DNA of 64,000 nt from a bacterium (GTDB lineage Bacteria > Desulfobacterota > Deferrisomatia > Deferrisomatales > Deferrisomataceae), in NCBI GenBank assembly GCA_027021615.1, contig JALUTY010000014.1, positions 1 to 64,000 of the forward strand. The letters are read 5' to 3'. Positions within the stretch are counted from its first letter, which is position 1. Every line of letters starts with the position of its first letter. Of the stretch, positions 51,001 through 59,242 are shown piece after piece. A program made the position numbers and the translations under genes. Under the pieces are notes generated by a model. The model was not told the DNA's origin. It saw only the letters and a list, made by a program, of their open reading frames with translations, and ran no database searches.

Positions 51001-52079
51001 CAGGAGGCCTCGGCCCGGCGCAGGGCCCACCGGGCGAGCAGGGCGAACCCCAGGGGCGGAGCCCATGCCGCCAGGGGAGGGGGCAGAGCGCCGGTCCGGC
51101 CAAGGGATAAGCTCACCGCCTGGGCCAGGCCGAACGCCACCGCAGCTGCCAGGGCCGTCAGCACCCCGCGGACCCCCGTGCCCCGGGGAGGGCCTCCGAC
51201 CCCCAGGGAGAAGGCCAGAAACGGCAGAAGGGCCGTGGCGGCGGGGAAGGCGGTCTTGGCCCACAGGCCCACCTCCAGGTCCAGGGTGTCGAACCCGCGT
51301 CGCCGGCTCCGCTCGATGCGGCGCCGGAGCTCCCCCCACGAGATCGCGTCCGTGGGCACCTTCTCCACGGTGAGGTCCTGGGGGGTGAGGCCCAGGTCCC
51401 ACCGGGTCCGCTTTATCCGGTCGGTCTCGAGCGTGCCGTCGGGCCGGAACCGCCACACCTCCACGGACTCGAGCACCCACCCCCTGCCGTCCCACCGGCT
51501 CGTCCGGGCGCTCACCCGCTCGTACACGCGCCCCCCCTTGACCCTAGCGATCTGAACCCCGGTCAACGTTCCGGTCCTCGGGTCCAAGCGGTCCACGTGG
51601 ACGAAGCCCCCCGGTACCCGCAGCCACAGGTCGGTGGTGCGCACGAGCGAGGCCTCGGATCGGCCCTTGATCCGGACGTTCTTGATCTGCCGGGCCAGGG
51701 CGAACCCACGAGGGGCCACGAGCTCCTGAAGCCCGAGGTGACCGACCGCGAGCAGGAGCCCCGACGCCACGAACGGGACGCTCAGCCGGGCCAACGAGAG
51801 CCCCCCTGCCCGCAGGGCAGCCAGCTCTCCCCGGCGGATGAGCCCGGCCACGGCAAAGGCGGCGGCCAGAAGCCCGCTCATGGGGAGAATCTGGGTCAGC
51901 ATCCAGGGAACCCGGGCCGCGAAGAACAGGGCCATGTCGGCCGCCCGGGGGGAGTACTTGAGGATCAGGCGGAGCTTCTCGAACGCCTCCACCACTAGAA
52001 ACAGCCCCAGGAACCCGACTACCACCGGCCACCACAGGCCCCAGAACCGCTGGGCCAGGTACCGGCTCACCACGGTCAC
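51000..52079 (-). CDS. lptG: LPS export ABC transporter permease LptG
   Basis: 359 aa, YjgP/YjgQ family. Three N-terminal membrane helices (SRYLAQRFWGLWWPVVVGF at the start), a periplasmic beta-jellyroll-like middle (RIKGRSEASLVRTTDLWLRV, FVHVDRLDP), and three C-terminal helices (TALLPFLAFSLGVG). With LptF and LptB it extracts LPS from the inner membrane. GTG at 52079 overlaps the lptF stop; a GTG two codons later is possible. Coded on the minus strand in a two-gene operon. Confidence 0.92.
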   Translation of the reverse strand: MTVVSRYLAQRFWGLWWPVVVGFLGLFLVVEAFEKLRLILKYSPRAADMALFFAARVPWMLTQILPMSGLLAAAFAVAGLIRRGELAALRAGGLSLARLSVPFVASGLLLAVGHLGLQELVAPRGFALARQIKNVRIKGRSEASLVRTTDLWLRVPGGFVHVDRLDPRTGTLTGVQIARVKGGRVYERVSARTSRWDGRGWVLESVEVWRFRPDGTLETDRIKRTRWDLGLTPQDLTVEKVPTDAISWGELRRRIERSRRRGFDTLDLEVGLWAKTAFPAATALLPFLAFSLGVGGPPRGTGVRGVLTALAAAVAFGLAQAVSLSLGRTGALPPPLAAWAPPLGFALLARWALRRAEAS

Positions 52080-53218
52080 GGCCGGTCCTCGCGACCCCGG
52101 AGCCGGCGCACCAGGCCGTCCCAGGCCGCGCCCAGTCCCTCCTCCAACGGGAGTGGCCGCTCCTGGTTCTTGCGGGCGAAGGCGAACGCTGCGAGCCCCC
52201 ACAGAAGGACCTGGGGCGCCCAGACCGCCGCCTCCGGGGGCACGGAGGAGGCCTTCCCCAGCGCTCGGGACACCGTGAGGAGCCCGTAGTACAGGAGCAG
52301 CACCCCCAGCCCCAGCACGTAGCCCCGGCCCTGGCCGAAGCGGGAGTGGTGGAACCCGAGACACGCCCCCAGCACCCCCAGGACGAGGCATCCGGCCGGG
52401 AGGGCGAGCCGGCGGTGCATCTCGAGGCGGGCGCTCCGGTCGCCGTTGGCTGCGGCCCCCCAAACCTCGGCCGTGGGGAGCTCCTCCACGTCCAGGTCGG
52501 GGGAGACGCCGGGGATCGGAAGGACGACCCGGTATCGCCGAAAGCCTACCCTCCGATACGGGGTGCCGGGCCCCTCGTACTCGTGAACCTCCCCCCGTTC
52601 CAGGTCCAGAAACAGGCGTCGGCCCTCGGTCCACAGCCGGCCCTGCTGGGCCGTGACCCATAGGGGTCCCTTTCCCCCGCGGTCCACCACCAGAAACAGG
52701 TCGGCCAGCTCCCTGCCGCCGCCTCGGGTGTCGCCGGCGAACAGGGTGATGCCGGGCGCCACCTCGGTGAAGGTACCGGCCTCGGCGGTGAGCCCCACCC
52801 GGTTCTTGACCGCGTCGTAGAGCTCCTGACGGAAGGCTCGGGCCGCGGCGGGCTGACCCCATAGGCTCACCGCTGCCGCCACCGCCGTGACCCCGGCGCT
52901 CAGCCAGACGAGGGGGCGCAGGTTCTGGGCCAGGCTCACCCCGGAGGCCCGCATGGCCACGGCCTCGTGGTCCAGGCTCAGGCGTCCCGTCGTCAGGAGC
53001 ACGGCCACGAGCAGGCTCACGGGCAGGAGGATCGGAAGGAGTGCGGGCAGGGCCAGGGCCATGATCCGGGCCACCGTGGACAACGGAACCCCCCGGGTCA
53101 CGATCAGGTCCGACAGGAGAAACATGCGGTGCATGACCAGCACGAAGGCGAGCACCACCAGGCTCACCCCCAGGGCGGGGAGCGCCGATCGCAGGAGGTA
53201 TCGATCCAGAACCTTCAT
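52076..53218 (-). CDS. lptF: LPS export ABC transporter permease LptF
   Basis: 380 aa, YjgP/YjgQ family. MKVLDRYLLRSALPALGVSL starts the first membrane helix; SDLIVTRGVPLSTV and HEAVAMRASGVSLAQ are typical of the N-terminal part; periplasmic region about 105-260; C-terminal helices about 270-345 with ALPAGCLVLGVLGACLGFH. Partner of LptG. The ATG is preceded, on the minus strand, by a GAAGTTACTGGGAAGGAG leader box, the same box used by plus-strand genes elsewhere, which shows that the box follows gene orientation. Confidence 0.93.
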   Translation of the reverse strand: MKVLDRYLLRSALPALGVSLVVLAFVLVMHRMFLLSDLIVTRGVPLSTVARIMALALPALLPILLPVSLLVAVLLTTGRLSLDHEAVAMRASGVSLAQNLRPLVWLSAGVTAVAAAVSLWGQPAAARAFRQELYDAVKNRVGLTAEAGTFTEVAPGITLFAGDTRGGGRELADLFLVVDRGGKGPLWVTAQQGRLWTEGRRLFLDLERGEVHEYEGPGTPYRRVGFRRYRVVLPIPGVSPDLDVEELPTAEVWGAAANGDRSARLEMHRRLALPAGCLVLGVLGACLGFHHSRFGQGRGYVLGLGVLLLYYGLLTVSRALGKASSVPPEAAVWAPQVLLWGLAAFAFARKNQERPLPLEEGLGAAWDGLVRRLRGREDRP

Positions 53219-53552
53219 GGGTTCGCGGCAATCTCCTTCCCAGTAACTTCCGCTAGGACGCCAGGAGGCCGGAAGGCTAGAAGGCTTGAAAACCTAAGTG
53301 CTTTCCAGTCGTTCCAAGAATGATCCCGCCTCCTTGGCGTCACCTCACGGTCTCGGGGGGCATAGTCTAGTTTCTAGTCTCTAGACGGCCCCCCAAGGGC
53401 CGGCGGAGGCTTCCGTCGGGATCGTGCCCCTACCTCAGGCTACCGGATTTGGCCCGGCCGGCGCCAGACGGGCCGGGCCGTGGTTGAGTCCAGCGGGGTG
53501 GGATGATACCGTTCTTGGGTCCGCGATCCGCCTGTCCGTTGCCGGAGTTCCC
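53219..53552. repeat. Mosaic intergenic element, site 13 (inverted)
   Basis: Read on the minus strand toward lptF: a TAGAGAC-type 7-nt array (complement of 53366-53388), unique sequence, an 8-nt array ending CGTCCTAG (complement of 53253-53286), and the GAAGTTACTGGGAAGG leader box (complement of 53237-53254). The remaining 53390-53552 before deoC holds no repeat and no clear promoter. Confidence 0.75.
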
Positions 53553-54221
53553 ATGGAGCCGGACCGTCTTCGCCGAGCTTTGGAGTCCACCCTCCTGTCC
53601 CCGGTGGCCGGTGCCGCCGAGGTGGAGGCCCTGTGCCGGGAGGCGGCGGAGCTCGGCCTCCACGGGGTGTGCGTGAGCCCGTGCCGCGTGGGGGAGGCCT
53701 CGCGGTGGTTGGCGGGGACCGGTGTCCGGGTCGTCACCGTGGTGGGGTTTCCGCTGGGCACCCAGACCCCCCGGTGCAAGGCGGCCGAGGTGGACGAGGC
53801 CGTGGCCGCCGGGGCCCACGAGGTGGACGCCGTGTGGAACCTGGGCTGGTTCCTCGAGGGCCGTTACCGAGCGGTGGTCGCCGAGCTGAGGGGTCTCCGC
53901 AGGGCCGCGGGGGACCGGACCCTCAAGGTCATCCTGGAGACCGGCCACCTCACGCCCCCGAAGCTCCGGGAGGCGGCCGCCCTGGCCCTGGGGGCCGGGG
54001 CGGACTTCCTGAAGACCTCCACGGGATTCGGCCCCCGCGGAGCCACCGTCGAGGACGTGCGCACCCTTCGGCAGGTGGCCGGAGGCCGCTGCGGCGTGAA
54101 GGCTTCGGGTGGAATCCGCTCCCTGGAGCATGCATCGGATCTCCTGGCTGCGGGGGCGGACCGGCTCGGCACCTCGTCTGCCGGAACCATCTGCCGGCAG
54201 GCCCTGGAGTCGGGCACCTGA
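53553..54221 (+). CDS. deoC: Deoxyribose-phosphate aldolase
   Basis: 222 aa, normal DeoC length when ATG 53553 is used; the frame extends to 53424 but that part is not homologous. Schiff-base lysine in DFLKTSTGFGP, second active-site lysine in GVKASGGIR, aspartate in HEVDAVWNLGW, and TLKVILETGHL are all present. It splits 2-deoxyribose-5-phosphate into glyceraldehyde-3-phosphate and acetaldehyde in nucleoside salvage. Stand-alone gene, convergent with the phospholipase-like gene 9 bp on. Confidence 0.94.
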   Translation: MEPDRLRRALESTLLSPVAGAAEVEALCREAAELGLHGVCVSPCRVGEASRWLAGTGVRVVTVVGFPLGTQTPRCKAAEVDEAVAAGAHEVDAVWNLGWFLEGRYRAVVAELRGLRRAAGDRTLKVILETGHLTPPKLREAAALALGAGADFLKTSTGFGPRGATVEDVRTLRQVAGGRCGVKASGGIRSLEHASDLLAAGADRLGTSSAGTICRQALESGT

Positions 54222-54230
54222 CCCGCCCCT

Positions 54231-55223
54231 CTACAGCCCCGGGGGCAGGGCGGGTTCCCCTCCGGCCGGCTCCACCGCATCTCCTGCCGCGGCCACGTAG
54301 CTCAGGGCCGTCTCCACCAGGTCTGCAGCCGAGGGCTCGGCATAGATGCTCGCCTCCAGGTGCGGCCGATACCGTTCGAGCACGTCGCGGAATGCCTGCC
54401 GGGAGAGCCGCCCGCGGCGGTACAGCCGCCGCAGATGGGCCCGGATCAGGCCTGCGGCCTTGAGGCTCTGGTGGCCGGTGGGATCGGCCCGAAAACACCA
54501 CGCCTCCTCCCGGTCGATGAGATAGGCCAGGACCGCGTTCAGGGAGAGATCCTTGTACCGGGCCACCCGCTCCGGATCCAGGACCACCCGGGACTGGTCC
54601 ATGGACTGGCGGATGATCTCGTGCCAGCCACGAAACCGGCCCATCAGGACCACGCTGTTGAAGATCACTTTGTTGGTCTGGAACGACAGGAGCGTCCGGC
54701 TCAGCACCGACTTTAAAAGCTCGTCGTTGTCCTGGTGCATCTCCCGGCTGATCCGGTAAGGGATCTGCCACACCTCCCGGGGGGCATGGGTGTCGAACCG
54801 TACCTCCCAGTAGGCGTGGTTCATGGCCCGGGTGGGAAAGCTCAGGATCGTCTTGAACGGCACGAAGTAGTTGTGGGCCACCACGTCCGCGGCCAGGTGG
54901 GCCAGGTAGCCCCAGGCGAACGCCTCCTGACTGGGATGTCTGGCGCGGGACAGAACCTCGAGCCCCACCGTCCAGCGGTGGCAGTGGCGCAGGTAGTGGG
55001 TGAGCCGCTTGGCCACCACGATGTCCGCCGCGATGGACCCGTACAGGAAGTCCAGGGGATGCCCCCGCAGCAGGGCCTGCAGGGCGGCAGGCAGGAGGGG
55101 CAGGTTCTCGAGGACCCTCGTTCCGATCTCGAGATGGGTGGCCGGGCCCCATGCCAGGGCCGCGGCAGGGATCAACAGGACCAGGGCCACAGCAACGGCC
55201 AGGATCCGGCTTGCTCTCATCAT
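54231..55223 (-). CDS. Zinc-dependent phospholipase C-family protein
   Basis: 330 aa with a signal peptide (about 1-25, ending AAALA). Predicted cleavage leaves tryptophan as the mature first residue (WGPATHLEIG), as in bacterial zinc phospholipases C where Trp1 binds zinc. Further candidate metal ligands: AYLAHLAADVVAHNYFV-like segment (YLAHLAADVVAHNYF, HxxxD...H) and RHCHRW. Members of this family in anaerobes often have unknown lipid or scaffold roles. Start at the first of two adjacent ATGs; no strong ribosome site. Confidence 0.82.
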   Translation of the reverse strand: MMRASRILAVAVALVLLIPAAALAWGPATHLEIGTRVLENLPLLPAALQALLRGHPLDFLYGSIAADIVVAKRLTHYLRHCHRWTVGLEVLSRARHPSQEAFAWGYLAHLAADVVAHNYFVPFKTILSFPTRAMNHAYWEVRFDTHAPREVWQIPYRISREMHQDNDELLKSVLSRTLLSFQTNKVIFNSVVLMGRFRGWHEIIRQSMDQSRVVLDPERVARYKDLSLNAVLAYLIDREEAWCFRADPTGHQSLKAAGLIRAHLRRLYRRGRLSRQAFRDVLERYRPHLEASIYAEPSAADLVETALSYVAAAGDAVEPAGGEPALPPGL

Positions 55224-55407
55224 GGGGTGTGTCCGTGCCCCGGCGCAGGGCCGGGCCGGGGAGTCGTTGGTGCATGGCGTTCGGCCACCGAAAGTATAGT
55301 GGCAGCCTCTGACGCGGTCAAAGACGCCGTGGGCTCCTTGACCCCTGGGGACGCCCCTGTCTAGAATCCGCCGTCCCTCCCTTGTCCTCGTGCGCAAACG
55401 GTCTGCC

Positions 55408-56343
55408 ATGCCTGCCATCCCTTCCCGCGTCGATCTGTCCGTCCGAGTAGGCCCCCTGGAGCTCCGGAACCCCGTGATCACGGCCTCGGGCACGTTTGGG
55501 TACGGGGAGGAGTTCGCTTCGTTCGCGGATCTCGGGCGTCTCGGGGCCATCGTGGTCAAGGGCCTGAGCCTGCGACCCCGCGACGGCAACCCTCCTCCGC
55601 GCATCGTGGAGACCCGGGCCGGCATGATCAACGCCATCGGCCTGCAAAACGTGGGGGTCGCCGCCTTCGCCCGGGAGAAGATGCCGTTCTTACGGGATCT
55701 GGGGACCCCCGTCCTCGTTAACTTCTTCGGCAACACCGTGGAGGAGTATGAGGCCTGCGCGTCCGAGCTGAACCGGGTGGAAGGGGTCGCGGCGCTGGAG
55801 GTGAACGTGTCGTGCCCTAACGTGAAGGCCGGCGGCATCGCCTTCGGCACCGACCCGGGCCTGTTGGGCCGGGTGGTGGAGGGCGTCCGCCGGGCCACGG
55901 GCCTCCCCCTGATCGTGAAGCTGAGCCCCAACGTGGCGGACATCCGTCCCCTGGCCGAGGCCGCCGTGGCAGCCGGGGCCGACATCCTGAGCCTGATCAA
56001 CACGATCCCCGCGATGGCCGTGGACCTGGAGAACCGGCGACCGGCCCTGGCCAACGTCACGGGTGGGCTGTCAGGGCCGGCCATCAAGCCGGTGGCCCTG
56101 CGCCTGGCTTGGGAGGTGCTCCAGGCCGTGGACGTGCCCGTGATCGGTGTGGGCGGCATCTGGGACGCCCAGGACGCCCTGGAGTTCCTGTGCCTGGGGT
56201 GCCGGGCCGTTCAGGTGGGCACGGTGAACTTCGTACGACCCTGGGCCGCCCTGGAGATCGCGGACGGCATCGCACGATATCTCGGGGAGAAGGGGTACGC
56301 CGGGGTGGGGGAGTTCATCGGAACGTTCCGGGTGGGACCGTGA
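55408..56343 (+). CDS. pyrD: Dihydroorotate dehydrogenase, class 1B catalytic subunit
   Basis: 311 aa. LRNPVITASGTFGYGEEF, the FMN lysine segment IVVKGLSLRPR, NVSCPNVK with the catalytic cysteine (class 1), IVKLSPNVADI, SLINTIPAMAVD, GVGGI and GTVNFVRP match PyrDB. It oxidises dihydroorotate to orotate in pyrimidine synthesis and normally needs the FAD/2Fe-2S subunit PyrK, not found in the window. A GTG at 55390 would add six residues. The stop overlaps the GTG of tag. Confidence 0.94.
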   Translation: MPAIPSRVDLSVRVGPLELRNPVITASGTFGYGEEFASFADLGRLGAIVVKGLSLRPRDGNPPPRIVETRAGMINAIGLQNVGVAAFAREKMPFLRDLGTPVLVNFFGNTVEEYEACASELNRVEGVAALEVNVSCPNVKAGGIAFGTDPGLLGRVVEGVRRATGLPLIVKLSPNVADIRPLAEAAVAAGADILSLINTIPAMAVDLENRRPALANVTGGLSGPAIKPVALRLAWEVLQAVDVPVIGVGGIWDAQDALEFLCLGCRAVQVGTVNFVRPWAALEIADGIARYLGEKGYAGVGEFIGTFRVGP

Positions 56344-56858
56344 CGCCGGCCGCCTACTGCGACTGGGTTGGTGACGACGCCCTGGCCCGGAGGTTCCACG
56401 ACGAGGAGTGGGGCCGCGACCCCGGGGACGACCGGGCGTGGTTCGAGCTCCTTTGCCTCGAGGTGTTCCAGGCCGGGCTGTCCTGGCGGCTGGTCCTCCA
56501 CCGGAGGGAAGCCCTGCGCCGGGCCCTGGAGGGGTTCGAGCCCGAGGCCCTGGTCCGTTGGGACGCCGACCGGATCGAAGAGGCCCTGGCTGCCCCCGGC
56601 ATGATCCGCAACCGGAAGAAGCTGGAGGCGGTGGTGTTCAACGCCCGGGCCTTCCGGCAGGCCGCGGCCGAGGGGCCAGGGTTTGGGGTATGGGTGGATC
56701 GGCTGATCGCCTCGGAAGGGGAGGCCGGGGTGGTCCGGGCGTTCCGGCAGCGGTTTCGGTTCCTGGGACCGGTGCTGGTGAGGAGCCTCTTGGAGAGCTC
56801 GGGCCGGCTTCCACTTCCCCACGACCCCCACTGCCACGCCTCGGGGGGACGGCCGTGA
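56340..56858 (+). CDS. tag: DNA-3-methyladenine glycosylase I
   Basis: 172 aa from GTG 56340, overlapping pyrD. CDWVGDDALARRFHDEEWG (CDW and HDEEWG), LLCLEVFQAGLSW, GMIRNRKKLEAVVFNARAF and the C-terminal HDPHCH (zinc site with the N-terminal cysteine/histidine) are typical of Tag. It removes 3-methyladenine in base excision repair. The stop overlaps the GTG of the ClC gene, so pyrD, tag and clc form one operon. Confidence 0.93.
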   Translation: MTPAAYCDWVGDDALARRFHDEEWGRDPGDDRAWFELLCLEVFQAGLSWRLVLHRREALRRALEGFEPEALVRWDADRIEEALAAPGMIRNRKKLEAVVFNARAFRQAAAEGPGFGVWVDRLIASEGEAGVVRAFRQRFRFLGPVLVRSLLESSGRLPLPHDPHCHASGGRP

Positions 56859-58651
56859 GGCTCCTGCGGGCCCTCCCGAAGCGCCTGGCCCTGCCGACCC
56901 TGGGGCGGTGGGTGGCCCTGAGCGCTCTGGTGGGGGTGGTGGCCGGGGCCGGCGCCATCGTGTTCTACTATGCTACCAACTATGCAGGGGCGTTCTTCCT
57001 GCGCGACCTGGCCGGCTACGTGCCCCCGGAGGAGGGTGTGTCCCACGGACCCCGGGTCGAGTCCCTGTCCATGTCGTTTCGGTGGTTCCTGGCGTTCGTT
57101 CCGGCGCTGGGAGGGCTGGTGTCCGGGTGGCTGGTCTACACGTTTGCGCCCGAGGCCGAGGGCCACGGCACCGACGGCGCCATCGATGCCTTCCACAACA
57201 AGGGGGGGCTCATCCGGGCCCGGGTGCCGATCGTGAAGACCCTGGCCTCGGCCGCCACCATCGGCACCGGCGGCTCGGCCGGCCGGGAGGGGCCCATCGC
57301 CCAGATCGGGGCGGGGTTCGGCTCGTTCCTGGCCACCCGCCTGGGGCTCACCCCGGCCGACCGGCGGGTGCTCCTGGTGGCCGGCATGGCCGGCGGCATC
57401 GGGGCGACCTTCCGGGCCCCCCTGGGCGGGGCGCTGTTCGCCGTGGAGGTGCTGTACCAGAACCCCGAGTTCGAGCACGAAGGGCTCATCCCGGCGATCA
57501 TCTCGTCGATCGTGGCGTACTCCCTGTTCGGGGCCGTGACCGGGTGGGAGCCGCTCCTCCAGACCCCCAGGTTTCGGTTCACCTACCCCCCGGAGCTCCT
57601 GGTCTTCCTGGGGCTGGCCGTGGCCTGCGCCCTGCTGGGCATGGCGTACGTCCGGGTGTTTTACGCCACGAGGGACCTGTTTCACCGGGTCCCGGTGCCA
57701 GCCATGTGGAAGCCGGTGCTCGGCGGGCTGATCCTGGGCGCCCTGGCCCTGGCGGTTCCCCAGGTTCTGGGCTCGGGATACGGGTGGATCCAGGCGGCGC
57801 TACGGGGGCACATGGCCCTGTGGGTGATGCTGGTGGTGTGTCTGGCCAAGGTAGTGGCCACGAGCCTCACCATCTCGTCCGGAGGTTCCGGCGGGGTGTT
57901 CGCTCCGAGCCTGGTGATCGGGGCCATGCTGGGGGGGGCCTTCGGCGCCACGGCCGAGGCCCTGTTTCCCGCTTTGGTTCAGGACCCCCGGGCCTACGTG
58001 CTGGTGGGCATGGCCGGGTTCTTCGCCGGGGTGTCGAACACGCCGGTAGCCACCCTCATTATGGTCAGCGAGCTCACGGGCGACTACGGGCTGCTGGCCC
58101 CGCTGATGCTCGTGTCGGTGGTGGCCATGCTCACGGCCCGGGCCACCACCATTTACGAGAAGCAGGTGCCCGGAAGGGTGGACTCCCCGGCCCACCTGGG
58201 AGACCTGGTGGTGGACGTGCTGGAGGGGATCCGGGTCCGCGACCTGGGGGACCAGGGCCGGCCCCCCACCCTGGTGGCCGAGGACATGCCCCTGCCCCGG
58301 ATCCTCGAGTGCATCGCCGCGGCCGACACGGCCTACTACCCGGTGGTGGACCACCAGGGGCGGATGACCGGGATCTTCTCGGTCAACGACATCCGCCGCA
58401 TCCTGAACGAGGACCTGCCCCCCAACCTGGTGATCGCCCGGGACATCGCCGTGCCCCGGGTCGTCACGGCCACGCCCGACGAGCCCCTCTCCCACGTGCT
58501 TCGGAAGCTCTCCAGCAGGGGGCTCGAGGAGCTCCCCGTGGTGGACCCGGACGATCCGGGGCGGGTCCTGTACATGCTGTCCCGGCGGTCGGTCCTGGCC
58601 CGGTACACCCGGGAGCTGGAGCACCGAAAGGGGCTGTACGCAGAGGCGTGA
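56855..58651 (+). CDS. ClC-family chloride channel/antiporter with two CBS domains
   Basis: 598 aa from GTG 56855. About ten or more membrane segments to residue 440 with ClC signatures GTGGSAGREGPIAQIGAG (gating glutamate in GREGP) and SSGGSGGVFAPSLVIGA. Two CBS domains follow (about 465-590; MPLPRILECIAAADTAYYPV and ATPDEPLSHVLRKLSSRG), which often bind adenine nucleotides. Likely chloride or fluoride/proton movement; the exact ion is unknown. Third gene of the pyrD-tag operon. Confidence 0.92.
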   Translation: MRLLRALPKRLALPTLGRWVALSALVGVVAGAGAIVFYYATNYAGAFFLRDLAGYVPPEEGVSHGPRVESLSMSFRWFLAFVPALGGLVSGWLVYTFAPEAEGHGTDGAIDAFHNKGGLIRARVPIVKTLASAATIGTGGSAGREGPIAQIGAGFGSFLATRLGLTPADRRVLLVAGMAGGIGATFRAPLGGALFAVEVLYQNPEFEHEGLIPAIISSIVAYSLFGAVTGWEPLLQTPRFRFTYPPELLVFLGLAVACALLGMAYVRVFYATRDLFHRVPVPAMWKPVLGGLILGALALAVPQVLGSGYGWIQAALRGHMALWVMLVVCLAKVVATSLTISSGGSGGVFAPSLVIGAMLGGAFGATAEALFPALVQDPRAYVLVGMAGFFAGVSNTPVATLIMVSELTGDYGLLAPLMLVSVVAMLTARATTIYEKQVPGRVDSPAHLGDLVVDVLEGIRVRDLGDQGRPPTLVAEDMPLPRILECIAAADTAYYPVVDHQGRMTGIFSVNDIRRILNEDLPPNLVIARDIAVPRVVTATPDEPLSHVLRKLSSRGLEELPVVDPDDPGRVLYMLSRRSVLARYTRELEHRKGLYAEA

Positions 58652-58757
58652 GGGGGCCCACGCCCGACCGGAGGTAGGCCCCTTGCCCCGCCCCCCAAGA
58701 GCTTTTGACTCGAACGCGACTCGGTATCAAGCGCCCGGCCCGATCTGCCGATCCGAG

Positions 58758-58773
58758 GGGAGAACGTTCTCCC
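58758..58773. promoter_or_regulatory. Perfect 16-bp palindrome, possible operator
   Basis: GGGAGAACGTTCTCCC is a perfect inverted repeat 29 bp before the GTG of the small secreted protein at 58802, within a 150-bp gap without other features. It could be an operator; it resembles no consensus I can name with certainty. Confidence 0.4.
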
Positions 58774-58801
58774 GCGGTCAACCCGGAAGAGGAGGCAGAC
58801 G

Positions 58802-59230
58802 GTGCGCAGAGCTTGGAGCTTGGGGGTGGTTCTGGCGGTGGCAGTGGCCGGCGCGGGGCAGGCCCGGGCCTGGGGGCTCGGCGGGCTCTCGGCCGTGAGC
58901 GTGGAGGTGGTCGCCCCCACGGCACCAGACCCGGTGGAGGCCGAGGTGGAGCTGCTTCGCACCCTCCGGGGTCTGGGCGTCCGGCCGGATCCCTCCGCCC
59001 GGGAGCGGCTTCGGCTGGATCTGACCCCGGCCGACGAGGGATGGTCTGCCGGGCTGGTTCTCATCCAGCCCATGTGCCTGGAGCGGGATCCCCTGCTGTG
59101 CGCCGAGCAGGCCACCTGGATGGAGGTGGCCACGGACCGGGGGATCGGAGAACCGATCTACTTGGCCCGGGAGGTGCTGGACCGGTTCGCCGCGGCATGG
59201 CGCCAGGCAAACCTCTCCGGCGGGGATTGA
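58802..59230 (+). CDS. Small secreted protein of unknown function
   Basis: 142 aa from GTG 58802 with an AAGAGGAGG ribosome site. Signal peptide about 1-23 (RR, hydrophobic core, GQARA cleavage). The mature part (about 118 aa) is alpha/beta with two cysteines (MCLERDPLLCAEQATW), perhaps a disulfide. I do not recognise the family. It is a single gene convergent with the cysteine-repeat protein gene. Confidence 0.7.
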   Translation: MRRAWSLGVVLAVAVAGAGQARAWGLGGLSAVSVEVVAPTAPDPVEAEVELLRTLRGLGVRPDPSARERLRLDLTPADEGWSAGLVLIQPMCLERDPLLCAEQATWMEVATDRGIGEPIYLAREVLDRFAAAWRQANLSGGD

Positions 59231-59242
59231 TCGGGCCCTCGG

